Source of the DNA: Shewanella sp. NIFS-20-20
GTDB lineage: Bacteria; Pseudomonadota; Gammaproteobacteria; Enterobacterales; Shewanellaceae
DNA: 64,000 nucleotides
Assembly (NCBI RefSeq): GCF_019209865.1
Contig: NZ_JAHUTT010000016.1
Coordinates: 1 to 64,000, forward strand
Reading direction: 5' to 3'
Of this stretch, positions 1-9,015 are shown piece after piece; the stretch's first letter is position 1; each line of letters opens with the position of its first letter. Under the pieces are notes generated by a model that was not told the DNA's origin, ran no database searches, and saw only the letters and a list, made by a program, of their open reading frames with translations. A program made the position numbers and the translations under genes.

Positions 1-44
1 CGATTGATATGAGTACGCGCCAAAGCTTCTGAAAGTTGCATAAA

Positions 45-75
45 AAAATCCGATGACAAGGGGTCATCGGATTTT
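45..75. terminator. Rho-independent terminator
   Basis: A 13-bp perfect stem (AAAATCCGATGAC against GTCATCGGATTTT) with a short loop, A-rich on the left and T-rich on the right, so it can work in both directions. It probably ends the gene lying upstream of the window and insulates the halogenase-like gene that follows. Confidence 0.8.
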
Positions 76-164
76 GATCCTTTCAGTGAGATCGTCAAGC
101 GATCTGTCTTAACTGATCGGCATTACGGCATTTGCTGGGCTTTTTTGCAGCAAAGAGAATGATA

Positions 165-1682
165 ATGAAGATAACACGTATCGTGATTGTTGGTGGCGGC
201 ACGGCCGGCTGGTTGGCGGCTAATCATCTTGGTAAGGCTTTGATGCATCGGGATGATGTTGAACTCACTTTGATTGAATCGCCAAAGGTTGCCACGATTG
301 GAGTGGGGGAGGGCACAGTGCCAGCGATTCGCCAGTCACTGCAATCCTTTGGTATTAGCGAAACTGAATTTATTAAACATTGCGATGTGACCTTTAAGCA
401 ATCTATTAAATTTGTTAATTGGTTAGATAGCGCCAAGCACGGTTCGCTTAATGCTTACCATCACTTGTTTGATAAGCCGAGTCCAAATGGCGAAGACCTC
501 AGCCCATTATGGTGCCAAGACCGTTCGCAAACTTATGCCGATTTAGTGTCATTGCAATATCAGGCGTGTGAAGCGGGTAAGGCACCAAAATCAATCACTA
601 CCCCAGAATGGCAGGGGCAACTTGGCTATGCGTATCATCTCAATGCGTTAAAGTTCGCGCAATTATTGGCTGCGAATGCCAAGCAAAAATTTAAGGTTGT
701 GCATAAACAAACCCATATCGAACAGGTTGTGGTGGATGAGTCAGGTCATATTCGCGGCTTAGTCAGCCAAGATCAGGGGTTACTCAACTACGACTTTTAT
801 ATCGATTGCAGCGGCACTGAAGCCCTGCTGATGTCAAAAGCCTTGCAAGTGCCTTTTCATAGTGTCGCCGAGCAGTTATTGGTCGATACCGCATTAGCGG
901 TGCAAGTACCGACCGCGCCACAGCAAGCGATCCCCCCTTATACCGTGGCTACCGCACATCAAGCCGGTTGGATATGGGATATTGCCTTAACCCAGCGGCG
1001 CGGGGTCGGTTTAGTGTACTCGAGTCAACACATGGATGAGGAAACAGCAAGCGCTAAGCTGCGAGCATACCTCGGCCCTGAGCATAGCCAGCTGCCCTTT
1101 AGGCGTATCGATATGAAGGTGGGTTATTTAACCGAGAGTTGGCGTGGTAACTGTGTCGCCTTAGGCTTGGCTCAAGGTTTCTTAGAACCCCTCGAAGCAA
1201 CCTCGATTATGTTGACCGACTTTTCCGCCAAATTATTGGCCGAGCGGATCCCGCAAACGGTCGAACAATTACCTCTCTTAGCGCAGCGATTTAACGCGAT
1301 TGTCGGCCATGGTTGGCAACGGGTGGTGGACTTCATTAAGTTGCACTATTACTTGTCAGATCGCAGCGATAGTCAGTTTTGGCGCGATAATCGCAATCCG
1401 CAACACCTGTCGAGCGAGTTACAGCAGCGATTAGCCCTTTGGCAAGACTCACTCCCTCAGCGTGCAGATTTTTTCAGTAAGTTTGAAGCCTTTGATGTCG
1501 ATAATTATCTCTATGTCCTTTACGGCATGCATTTTTCGACGCAGTTGCCAGCAAATCCTCCACCTGGCTTATATCAGCAGGCACAGCAATTAGCCGCGGC
1601 GGCGCAGCGAGTGCGACAAGCCTTGCCAGAGCACAGAGACTTAATCGAACGCATTCACCAATATGGGCTTCAAAAACATTAA
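165..1682 (+). CDS. Tryptophan-halogenase-family flavoprotein
   Basis: A 505-aa member of the flavin-dependent tryptophan halogenase family. The N-terminus has the dinucleotide-binding GGGTAGW motif (about residues 10-16), and the C-terminal half has the family signature GFLEPLEATSI. The halogenase WxWxIP motif appears as WIWDIA, so its proline is missing and true halogenation is doubtful. The ATG at 165 is preferred because AGAGA lies 6 nt upstream; an ATG at 159 and a TTG at 132 are alternatives. Such proteins are common beside TonB-dependent receptors in Shewanella carbohydrate clusters, and here it precedes sapC-like and hexosaminidase genes. The substrate is unknown; a role in handling glycan or a surface receptor is inference only. 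Confidence 0.75.
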   Translation: MKITRIVIVGGGTAGWLAANHLGKALMHRDDVELTLIESPKVATIGVGEGTVPAIRQSLQSFGISETEFIKHCDVTFKQSIKFVNWLDSAKHGSLNAYHHLFDKPSPNGEDLSPLWCQDRSQTYADLVSLQYQACEAGKAPKSITTPEWQGQLGYAYHLNALKFAQLLAANAKQKFKVVHKQTHIEQVVVDESGHIRGLVSQDQGLLNYDFYIDCSGTEALLMSKALQVPFHSVAEQLLVDTALAVQVPTAPQQAIPPYTVATAHQAGWIWDIALTQRRGVGLVYSSQHMDEETASAKLRAYLGPEHSQLPFRRIDMKVGYLTESWRGNCVALGLAQGFLEPLEATSIMLTDFSAKLLAERIPQTVEQLPLLAQRFNAIVGHGWQRVVDFIKLHYYLSDRSDSQFWRDNRNPQHLSSELQQRLALWQDSLPQRADFFSKFEAFDVDNYLYVLYGMHFSTQLPANPPPGLYQQAQQLAAAAQRVRQALPEHRDLIERIHQYGLQKH

Positions 1683-1826
1683 TTTCGGAGGCGATGTTGC
1701 GTTTGTGTTGAATAACTTTTTATTTTTGCGTCAAAAATAGGTATAACTGTTGCGTCTTTGGCGTAATTGCACGGACAAAAAGCCGAGCCCGCCACCAAAA
1801 TAAATAATAGGAAAAGGGATATATTC

Positions 1827-2525
1827 ATGACTCAAGCCATTACTTTGCTGGATCATACCAAACACGGTCAATTGAAAATCGGTGCTCAGGATCTGTCGCA
1901 CTTACAAGACCAACATATTGTTCCAGTGACTCTCCATGAGTTTCCACGTGTCGCTGTTGAATTCCCCATCGTGTTTGTTAAAAATACTGAAACGGGTGAG
2001 TTTCAAGCCGTTGCCATGTTAGGGTTAAAACCTGGCCAAAATTTATATGTTAATGACGGACGTTGGACCGGTTTATATCAACCGCACGTGGTCCGTGATT
2101 ATCCACTGGGCTTAGTCTTAAACCCAGAGGTGAAAGATAAGGTTTGGATTGGAATTCGTGATAGCAGCCCAAGTGTGAACGATAACGAAGGAGAAGCCTT
2201 ATTTAACGGCGACCAAGAAACCGAGTTTTTAGCCACTCGTAAGCAAGCTTTAATTGAACACTTCCAACAAGATCAAGTAACTAAAACGTTGCTGAATAAA
2301 TTAGCCGAACTCGAGTTGCTCGAGTCGCAAACTTTAAATGTCGACATTAAAGGCGAAAAGCGCAATATTAATGGCTTGTATTTGATCAGCGAACCTAAGC
2401 TGTCGGCCCTGTCGGAAGAGCAATTTAGCGAGTTACGTCGCTTAGGTCTGATTGGTCCTATCTATAGTCACTTGACCTCGCTTAACCAAATCCAGCGTTT
2501 AGCGCGGACTGAAGCCAATAGCTAA
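1827..2525 (+). CDS. SapC family protein
   Basis: A 232-aa protein resembling the SapC family (named after a Campylobacter S-layer-associated protein), which in marine gammaproteobacteria is found next to TonB receptors and tryptophan-halogenase-like genes. No signal peptide or membrane segment is visible. An open frame extends upstream to 1767, but the ATG at 1827 has a good ribosome site (AGGAAAAGGG) and a typical SapC beginning. It lies 144 nt after the halogenase-like gene and ends in a strong terminator, so the two may form a unit. The biochemical role is not known. Confidence 0.75.
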   Translation: MTQAITLLDHTKHGQLKIGAQDLSHLQDQHIVPVTLHEFPRVAVEFPIVFVKNTETGEFQAVAMLGLKPGQNLYVNDGRWTGLYQPHVVRDYPLGLVLNPEVKDKVWIGIRDSSPSVNDNEGEALFNGDQETEFLATRKQALIEHFQQDQVTKTLLNKLAELELLESQTLNVDIKGEKRNINGLYLISEPKLSALSEEQFSELRRLGLIGPIYSHLTSLNQIQRLARTEANS

Positions 2526-2540
2526 TCAGCGATGACTGCC

Positions 2541-2577
2541 AAAACAAAAACCGCGACTTAGGTCGCGGTTTTTGTTT
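2541..2577 (+). terminator. Terminator after sapC-like gene
   Basis: CCGCGAC and GTCGCGG form a stem over a TTAG loop, flanked by an A-run on the left and TTTTTGTTT on the right. It starts about 15 nt after the sapC-like stop codon. Confidence 0.85.
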
Positions 2578-2668
2578 GATGGTGAGAAAGTGTCAGTCGG
2601 CGATGTTGGTAAAATGATAATAAAAGTAAAATAGATGTAGAAATCTTTTGGTGGCTTGTGTAATCTTA

Positions 2669-2686
2669 AATGACAGCGTTGTCATT
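2669..2686. promoter_or_regulatory. NagR operator upstream of hex
   Basis: AATGACAGCGTTGTCATT is an almost perfect 18-bp palindrome. It matches the known NagR (LacI family) operator pattern of Shewanella and relatives. The same motif stands before nagK (5712) and nagP (42785), which ties hex to the NAG regulon. Confidence 0.85.
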
Positions 2687-2693
2687 TGCTTGT

Positions 2694-2706
2694 ATGACAG
2701 CGCTGG
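2694..2706. promoter_or_regulatory. Partial second NagR half-site
   Basis: ATGACAGCGCTGG repeats the left half and centre of the NagR operator 25 bp after the full site. The right arm is degenerate (GTGAAG in place of GTCATT). It could be an auxiliary site or a decayed one. Confidence 0.45.
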
Positions 2707-2958
2707 TGAAGGTCTGCATGAATGGATGAGGTCTCCTTCATGCTTGTTGATTGCTGTTACTGTGTTGGTGACGGTTATTTGGAAGGCAATTGCCGACCGT
2801 AATGTTTACTAGTCTCTCCCCAGATACTACATGGGCTGGGTTCATCTATGCGATGTATCCAGCCATTTTTTTATCTGGCGTCAGGCGCTGTCAAGCCAGA
2901 GTGTCGTCCTTCTTAGGCATGATTGGACTAGACAGAAACAGTTAAACCAAGGAAATCG

Positions 2959-5631
2959 ATGAAACCTATCATTAGCGCATGTGCGTTTGTTATGACGATG
3001 TCCGTGTGTGAGTTCAGTTATGCCAAGGCTCACCTTGAAGTCGCAGCCAGCCACCAAGCCACAGTGCTGGCAAGTTCTGCCAGTCAACCCCCAATCAATG
3101 AGTCAGAACGCGCTCAGGCGCAGCTCAAGGCGATTGCTGATAATCTTAAGGTGAATTATCAATTGCTCACCAATGTCGCCGATGATGATTGCGTAGCGCT
3201 TACCGGCAACAAGCAATGCTTCAGAGCGCAGTTGGTCTTTACTTCCGCTCAGGAGCTTGACCTGAATCAGGTCGCGATATATTTCAGCCATATCCGCCCC
3301 ATTCATAAAACGTTAGTGGCGGCTGCTAACATTGAACGCCTGCAAGGGGATTTACACCGCGTGGAGCTAAGTGGCGCCGCTGCCCACATTTCGGCGGATA
3401 CCCCGCTCGTGATCCCATTTATTGCCCAGTTATGGCAATTAGCCGAAAGCGATGTCATGCCTAATTATTATGTGGTTAAAGCGGGACTTGAACCGGAGAT
3501 CATCGCCAGCACCCGTTTACTTACCGATGCTGAGACTGGCATGGAAGTTAAGCCGTATGCGCAAGCTTTTAGCGATGAGAGTAAGCATTACCGCCGTGGT
3601 AGTGAAGATCAACTATCATGGATAACTACCAGCCAATTATATGATGAAAATCAGCCCATTGACTTGAGCACCGCACGGATTGATAGCCAAATTATCCCCA
3701 GCCCTACTGATATTAAGCGCCTCGGCTCAGGGTCATTATCGCTGGCGGCGGGAATTAAGGTCAGTGGTGAGGTAAAAGTGGCCGATGTCGCACTCGAGCG
3801 CTTAGCCAGTTTGGGGCTAACTCAGCAGCCGGCGGGGGTTCATTTACAGCTCGACTATAACCAGCAATTGGCGGATGAGGCATATACCTTAGTGGTCAAT
3901 GATGACGGCATCAATATCCAAGGAGGCAGTGCTCGCGGGATGTTTTATGGCTTGATGTCATTAGCGAGTTTGCTCGATGTCGCGCAGCAAAGTGTCGCCA
4001 AGGTGTCGATAAGTGACAGTCCGCGCTATCCATTTCGTGGCGTGCATATTGATGTTGCTCGTAACTTTCATGATGTGGGGAAAATCCACAAACTGCTTGA
4101 TCAAATGGCGGCCTACAAGCTAAATAAATTGCATCTGCACATGGCCGATGACGAAGGCTGGCGTTTGCAAATTCCTGATCTGGCTGAATTGACCGATATT
4201 GGGGGTAAACGCTGTCATGATCTCAGTGAGCACTCTTGTTTACTGCCGCAATTAGGCAGTGGTCCCGATCCCCGATCGGCGGTGAATGGTTATTACACGC
4301 GCCAACAATATATCGAGCTGTTGCGCTATGCCAAGGCGCGTCATATTCAGATCATTCCCTCAATGGATATGCCGGGGCATTCTCGGGCTGCCATTAAAGC
4401 CATGGACGCGCGTAGTGCTAAGCTCAGTGGTGCAGCCGCGCAGCAATATCGCTTAAGTGATCCCCAGGACACCACCCAATATTCGTCTATCCAGCACTAT
4501 AACGATAACACCATGAATGTTTGCCTCGAGTCGAGTTTTCGCTTTATCGATAAAGTGATCGACGAAATCGCGCTTATGCATCAAGAAGCCGGAACGCCAT
4601 TGAGCTTATACCATATCGGTGCCGATGAAACGGCAGGCGCTTGGCTTGAGTCACCGGCATGTCATGAATTTGTCGCAAATAACCCCTATGACGTGACGAG
4701 TATCGAACAACTGGGAGGCTATTTTATTGAGCGCATTAGTCAGTTGTTAGCGGCCAAGGGCATTGCCGTAGCCGGTTGGAGCGATGGCATGAGTCATACT
4801 CGCTTGGGGTATATGCCTGCCAATGTGCAATCTAATATTTGGGATAGCCTCTATCACCAAGGGCATGTGAGGGCGCACCAACATGCAAACCAAGGCTGGG
4901 ATACCGTGGTGTCCGTACCGGACGTCTTATATTTTGATATGCCTTATGTGGCCGACCCTAAAGAGCACGGTTATTACTGGGCGATGCGGGCGAATTCTAC
5001 GCGTAAAGTATTTGAGTTTATGGCGGGCAATCTCGCTGCCAATGCCGAACAATGGCACGATATCAATGGTAAGCCTTATGTCGCCGATGACACCAAGCAA
5101 CTGGACGCAGCAGGCGTCACAATCCAAGCGCCTCTCGCCCCAGGCCGTGATGTTATTGGTATTCAAGGCCAGATTTGGAGCGAGACGATTCGCTCTCATC
5201 AGCTGGTGGATTATCTGACGTTTCCGCGCTTGCTAATGTTGGCTGAGCGCGCCTGGCACAAGCCTGAGTGGGAGGTCCCCTATCAAGCGGAAGGGGCCAT
5301 CTATCATCAGGACAGTGGTTACTTTACTCCATTAATGCGTCAGCAGCAGCTACAGCAATGGCAGGTCATGGCCAATACTTTAGGTCATAAAGAGCTGCGT
5401 AAATTAGATCTGGCCAACGTCGCCTATCGAGTGCCTTTAGCTGGCGCGCGGGTCGTCGACGGTTTGCTACACATGAATAGCCGCTTTCCTGGCCTGCCGC
5501 TGGAATACCAAACTCAAGATGGTCGCTGGCATCGCTGGATCCAAGCCGTTGCTGTTGATTTACCCGTGAATGTCAGGGTGCGTTCAGCCACTGGCGAGCG
5601 AGCCGGTAGGCAATTGACCCTAACTAACTAG
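2959..5631 (+). CDS. hex: Beta-N-acetylhexosaminidase / chitobiase (GH20)
   Basis: An 890-aa family 20 glycoside hydrolase that releases NAG from chitin oligosaccharides, probably in the periplasm or at the cell surface. Residues 1-23 form a signal peptide (ending FSYAKA). An N-terminal carbohydrate-binding and GH20b-type domain precedes the catalytic barrel, which begins near RYPFRGVHIDVARNF. The catalytic Asp-Glu pair lies in IGADET at residues 556-557. The size fits Vibrio and Shewanella chitobiases. A NagR operator lies 270 bp upstream, so expression should rise when NAG is present. The gene stands alone between sapC-like and nagK, both of which have separate signals. Confidence 0.93.
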   Translation: MKPIISACAFVMTMSVCEFSYAKAHLEVAASHQATVLASSASQPPINESERAQAQLKAIADNLKVNYQLLTNVADDDCVALTGNKQCFRAQLVFTSAQELDLNQVAIYFSHIRPIHKTLVAAANIERLQGDLHRVELSGAAAHISADTPLVIPFIAQLWQLAESDVMPNYYVVKAGLEPEIIASTRLLTDAETGMEVKPYAQAFSDESKHYRRGSEDQLSWITTSQLYDENQPIDLSTARIDSQIIPSPTDIKRLGSGSLSLAAGIKVSGEVKVADVALERLASLGLTQQPAGVHLQLDYNQQLADEAYTLVVNDDGINIQGGSARGMFYGLMSLASLLDVAQQSVAKVSISDSPRYPFRGVHIDVARNFHDVGKIHKLLDQMAAYKLNKLHLHMADDEGWRLQIPDLAELTDIGGKRCHDLSEHSCLLPQLGSGPDPRSAVNGYYTRQQYIELLRYAKARHIQIIPSMDMPGHSRAAIKAMDARSAKLSGAAAQQYRLSDPQDTTQYSSIQHYNDNTMNVCLESSFRFIDKVIDEIALMHQEAGTPLSLYHIGADETAGAWLESPACHEFVANNPYDVTSIEQLGGYFIERISQLLAAKGIAVAGWSDGMSHTRLGYMPANVQSNIWDSLYHQGHVRAHQHANQGWDTVVSVPDVLYFDMPYVADPKEHGYYWAMRANSTRKVFEFMAGNLAANAEQWHDINGKPYVADDTKQLDAAGVTIQAPLAPGRDVIGIQGQIWSETIRSHQLVDYLTFPRLLMLAERAWHKPEWEVPYQAEGAIYHQDSGYFTPLMRQQQLQQWQVMANTLGHKELRKLDLANVAYRVPLAGARVVDGLLHMNSRFPGLPLEYQTQDGRWHRWIQAVAVDLPVNVRVRSATGERAGRQLTLTN

Positions 5632-5711
5632 CTGAATATATAAGTTTTACTTTCTGGCGAATCTTAATGTTGGCCGCTCAAATCATAACTGGAACCGCTT
5701 GAATAATTAAA

Positions 5712-5729
5712 AATGACAACGCTGTCATT
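5712..5729. promoter_or_regulatory. NagR operator upstream of nagK-nagBII-nagA
   Basis: AATGACAACGCTGTCATT is a near-perfect palindrome of the NagR type, about 80 bp before nagK. It should control the catabolic operon. Confidence 0.88.
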
Positions 5730-5810
5730 TTTGCGGTAACATGTTCTTAACGATATGCGCTTGCCGTTAACAGGGCGGCGCCCATGGACAGATGTCAAAT
5801 GAGGGATGAG

Positions 5811-6713
5811 ATGATCTCTAATGCGCACATTCAATTGCCACTGTATTTAGGCATAGATGGCGGAGGCACTAAGTGTCGAGCTTTACTGTATTGTCAGCAA
5901 CGCGGCGCGTTAGGTGTCGGTGTTGCTGGACGAGCCAATCCTTTACACGGTTTACAGCAAACCTTTGATTCGATAACCCAGTCAGCCTTATTAGCGTTGG
6001 CTGATGCTGGATTAGCGGCGAGTCAAATATCAGAATTAATCGTCGGTGCTGGGCTGGCAGGGGTTAATGTGCCGCGGTTATTTGAGCAGGTGATTGCATG
6101 GCAACACCCGTTTAAGGTGTTGCATTTAACCACGGATCTCCATACTGCCTGCCTCGGGGCGCACGGCGGAGAAGATGGGGCCGTCATTATTACTGGTACC
6201 GGTTCTTGTGGCTATGCTCACATGGGGGATCGCCAAGTTATCTTGGGCGGGCACGGGTTTGCCCTCGGTGACAAAGGCAGTGGGGCATGGCTTGGGCTGA
6301 AAGCGGCCGAACATGTACTTTTAGCCCTCGATGGCTTTGCGGAACCTACGAGCATGACCCCCAAATTATTAGACTTTTTTGACTGCAAGGATGCTATGGG
6401 GATTGTCGGGCAATTAGCCGGTCAATGTTCTAGCGCTTATGCCAAGTTGTCTCACATCGTTTTTAGCAGTGCTGAAGAAGGCGATGAAGTCGCTCTGGCG
6501 ATTGTTCACGACGGGGCTGGGTATATTAATCAACTGGCCAGAAAGCTCCTCAGTGTTAGCCCCAGTCGTTTTGCAATGATTGGCGGATTAGCCGAGCCTT
6601 TGCATCAATATTTAGCTAGCGATGTGACTCAAGCGATTAAGCCTATTGTAGCCGCACCCGAAATGGGGGCGGTCATGTTTGCCCAATATTCAGAAAATTA
6701 TGCCGGACATTAA
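5811..6713 (+). CDS. nagK: N-acetylglucosamine kinase, BadF/BadG family
   Basis: A protein of about 300 aa that phosphorylates imported NAG to NAG-6-phosphate with ATP. The N-terminal phosphate-binding motif GIDGGGTKCRA is typical of the BadF/BadG/BcrA/BcrD ATPase family, and a second motif (ITGTGSCGY) follows near residue 120. The ATG at 5811 has GAGGGATGAG directly upstream; the ATG at 5784 with its own AGGGCGG site is a real alternative and would add 9 residues. The gene is first in the nagK-nagBII-nagA operon; its stop at 6713 lies 10 nt before the nagB-II start. Confidence 0.9.
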   Translation: MISNAHIQLPLYLGIDGGGTKCRALLYCQQRGALGVGVAGRANPLHGLQQTFDSITQSALLALADAGLAASQISELIVGAGLAGVNVPRLFEQVIAWQHPFKVLHLTTDLHTACLGAHGGEDGAVIITGTGSCGYAHMGDRQVILGGHGFALGDKGSGAWLGLKAAEHVLLALDGFAEPTSMTPKLLDFFDCKDAMGIVGQLAGQCSSAYAKLSHIVFSSAEEGDEVALAIVHDGAGYINQLARKLLSVSPSRFAMIGGLAEPLHQYLASDVTQAIKPIVAAPEMGAVMFAQYSENYAGH

Positions 6714-6723
6714 GGAATTACAC

Positions 6724-7722
6724 ATGACTCAAACAATTATGGAGCGCGAAGCTCGTCAAGCCCCAGCGTTGATCCGCGAACAGTTACAAGCAAATCAAGA
6801 CTTAGCCACTGAAATCGGCCAGAAATTACGTGAATTCAAGCCAAAATTTGTGATGATAGTCGGCCGTGGTTCATCTGATCATGCGGGCGTATTTGCCAAG
6901 TATTTATTGGAAGTCGAATTGGGCGTGCCAACCTTTGCCGCCGCACCATCGGTTGCCAGTGTGTATGGTAAAACATTGCAACTTGAAGGTGGCTTGGTGA
7001 TTGTGATTTCACAATCCGGGCGTAGTCCTGACATCTTAGCTCAAGCGCGAATGGCCAAAAAAGCCGGTGCGTACTGTATCGCGTTAGTGAATGACGAGAC
7101 TGCCCCTATCAAGGATATAGTCGATCAAGTTTGGCCGTTACGCGCAGGTGAAGAAAAAGCCGTTGCCGCCACCAAAAGCTACTTAGCCACCTTATCGGCC
7201 TTGTTGCAATTAGCGACTAATTGGTCACAAAGTGATGAGTTGCAAGAGGCTCTCGAGACGTTACCTGGTGCATTACAAGGGGCGGTTGATGCCGAGCCAC
7301 AGTTAACGGCAACCGCTTTAGAAGGCGTGAAAAACCTAGTGATTTTAGGCCGTGGTTTTGGCTATGCAGTATCGAAAGAAATAGCCTTAAAAATGAAAGA
7401 AGTCGGCGGCGTGCATGCCGAAGCCTTCTCCAGCGCAGAGTTTCTCCATGGTCCTGTGACCTTGGTGGAGCAAAAATTAACTGTGATTGATGCTTGTGTG
7501 GCCGACGAATCTTATGCCAGCCATATTGAACAAATCGAAAATGTCGCGGCCCGTGGTGCCAATATGATCCACTTAAACCAGACGACTGAAGGCTTAGCCG
7601 CCCGAGTCGCGCCCTTGGCATTGTTACAACGTTTTTATATTGATATGGCTGCGGTGGCGATTGCTCGTGGTATCGATCCCGATAATCCTAAAGGTCTGAA
7701 AAAAGTTACCCAAACTTTATAA
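6724..7722 (+). CDS. nagB-II: Glucosamine-6-phosphate deaminase, SIS type
   Basis: A 332-aa enzyme with two sugar-isomerase (SIS) domains, related to the isomerase half of GlmS and not to classical NagB. It converts glucosamine-6-phosphate to fructose-6-phosphate and ammonia. The first SIS domain has GRGSSDHAG and SQSGRSPD; the second has GRGFGYAVSKEIALK; the end DNPKGLKKVTQTL is typical of SIS isomerases. The longer frame from 6679 overlaps nagK; the ATG at 6724 has an AAGGA ribosome site. Replacement of classical nagB by nagB-II is a known Shewanella trait. Confidence 0.92.
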   Translation: MTQTIMEREARQAPALIREQLQANQDLATEIGQKLREFKPKFVMIVGRGSSDHAGVFAKYLLEVELGVPTFAAAPSVASVYGKTLQLEGGLVIVISQSGRSPDILAQARMAKKAGAYCIALVNDETAPIKDIVDQVWPLRAGEEKAVAATKSYLATLSALLQLATNWSQSDELQEALETLPGALQGAVDAEPQLTATALEGVKNLVILGRGFGYAVSKEIALKMKEVGGVHAEAFSSAEFLHGPVTLVEQKLTVIDACVADESYASHIEQIENVAARGANMIHLNQTTEGLAARVAPLALLQRFYIDMAAVAIARGIDPDNPKGLKKVTQTL

Positions 7723-7751
7723 TCGATAGTTTTAGTAAGAGGTCAATTGCA

Positions 7752-8888
7752 ATGAGTACACACTTTCGGGCGGAACAACTGTTTGATGGACAGCAATGGT
7801 TGTTTAATGTGGATTTCTGTGTAGAAGCGGGCCGCATAGTGTCCTTAGGTGCATGCTCAAGCAAGCGGCAGCCCCAACAACTGTTCGGTAAGGTGGTGCC
7901 TGGCTTTATTGATATACAAGTCAACGGCGGTGGTGGGGTGCTATTTAACAGTACCCCGAGTCAGGAAGGCATACGCGCCATTGCCAAGGCGCATGCACGC
8001 TTTGGCACCACGGCGATGTTGCCGACCTTGATCACCGATGATATTAGTGCCATGACGGCTGCCAGTGAAGCGATGGCTCTGGCTATCGCGGCGGGAACTC
8101 CTGGGATACTTGGCATCCATTTCGAAGGGCCACACTTATCAGTCCCAAAGAAAGGGGTGCATCCCGCACCGCATATCCGCCGCATTGCCGATGCTGAATT
8201 ACATCAATTTTGCCGGCAAGACTTAGGACTTAGGTTGGTAACCTTGGCGCCGGAAAATGTCTCGGCCGACGTTATACGTCAATTGGTGAACGCTGGGGTT
8301 AAAGTTTGTCTTGGTCACTCCAATGCCGATTATGACACCGCCATGGCAGCCATCACCGCCGGTGCTGATGGATTTACTCATTTATTTAATGCGATGTCAG
8401 CGCTAGGCTCTCGCGAGCCTGGGATGGTGGGTGCAGCGCTCGACAGTGATGCCTGGTGTGGTCTGATTATGGATGGTCACCACGTTCATGCCGCCAGTGC
8501 TCGGATTGCTATTCGCGCCAAGTCCCCAGGCAAAGTATTGTTGGTTACCGATGCGATGCCGCCGGTTGGCGATGAAGAGAACAATAGTTTCGAACTATTT
8601 GGCCAAGAGGTGATCCGTGATGGTGACCGCTTGAATGCCAGTACCGGCGAGTTAGCCGGCTGCGTGCTCGATATGGCTTCAGCGGTGCGTAATAGTGTCA
8701 ACATGCTGGGACTGTCGTTAGAGGAAGCATTACGCATGGCCTCCTTATATCCTGCCCAGTACCTTGATATCGCGGAAGACCATGGTCATCTACAAGTGGG
8801 CGCGCGAGCCGATTTCGTCGTGCTCGATGAGTCGTTGACTGTCGCTAAAACCTTTATTGGCGGTGAACTGGTCAGTGACAACGTTTGA
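7752..8888 (+). CDS. nagA: N-acetylglucosamine-6-phosphate deacetylase
   Basis: A 378-aa amidohydrolase of typical NagA length. It removes acetate from NAG-6-phosphate to give glucosamine-6-phosphate. The metal and active-site signatures are visible: GIHFEGPHLS, the histidine in LGHSNAD, the histidine in FTHLFNAMS and the catalytic aspartate in LVTDAM. It starts 29 nt after nagB-II with AAGAGG upstream. Originally nagX followed 37 nt downstream; the prophage now cuts the operon there. Confidence 0.94.
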   Translation: MSTHFRAEQLFDGQQWLFNVDFCVEAGRIVSLGACSSKRQPQQLFGKVVPGFIDIQVNGGGGVLFNSTPSQEGIRAIAKAHARFGTTAMLPTLITDDISAMTAASEAMALAIAAGTPGILGIHFEGPHLSVPKKGVHPAPHIRRIADAELHQFCRQDLGLRLVTLAPENVSADVIRQLVNAGVKVCLGHSNADYDTAMAAITAGADGFTHLFNAMSALGSREPGMVGAALDSDAWCGLIMDGHHVHAASARIAIRAKSPGKVLLVTDAMPPVGDEENNSFELFGQEVIRDGDRLNASTGELAGCVLDMASAVRNSVNMLGLSLEEALRMASLYPAQYLDIAEDHGHLQVGARADFVVLDESLTVAKTFIGGELVSDNV

Positions 8889-8925
8889 ATGAATAGGGCT
8901 GAGATAATAATAACAAGGATGCCTC

Positions 8926-8934
8926 ATGAACCAA
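8926..8934 (+). pseudogene. nagX: nagX, first three codons (5' fragment)
   Basis: ATG AAC CAA with an AAGGAT ribosome site upstream is the start of nagX. The last five bases are the left copy of the prophage target duplication. The reading frame continues on the far side of the prophage at 41564, where GAA CGA CTC follows in the same phase. In the present arrangement translation from this start runs into phage DNA and stops at a TAG near 8968. Confidence 0.85.
8930..8934. repeat. Left target-site duplication (ACCAA)
   Basis: The five bases ACCAA are repeated at 41564-41568. Five bases is the duplication length made by Mu-family transposition, and the phage begins TG immediately after. Confidence 0.88.
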
Positions 8935-8962
8935 TGTAGCGCGCCGATACTATTGAGCAGGG

Positions 8963-9010
8963 GAGACTAGATAAACGAGCAAAAAAAATAGTGCTGATTT
9001 ATCTAGTCTC
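8963..9010 (-). terminator. Long hairpin at the right phage end
   Basis: GAGACTAGATAAA (8963-8975) and TTTATCTAGTCTC (8998-9010) are perfect 13-nt arms around a 22-nt loop in which AGCA and TGCT can also pair. On the minus strand it lies just after the tail-fibre stop and contains a T-run, so it can end the late transcript before it enters nagA. Its ACTAG core also resembles the repeats at the other phage end, so it may double as a transposase site. Confidence 0.6.
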
Positions 9011-9015
9011 TGGCT

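Larger units (their letters stand above)
2526..2958. other. Regulatory intergenic region upstream of hex
   Basis: A 433-bp gap with no credible gene. It holds the sapC terminator (2541-2577), a NagR operator (2669-2686), a partial second operator (2694-2706), and the unresolved promoter and long leader of the hexosaminidase gene. The short reverse frame at 2881-3087 is not convincing. Confidence 0.7.

Noticed and set aside
8945-8965. ATACT at 8947 and near 41596 as a possible target duplication
   Set aside because: The bases next to it are not TG and CA and the joined sequence does not restore nagX; ACCAA satisfies both tests.
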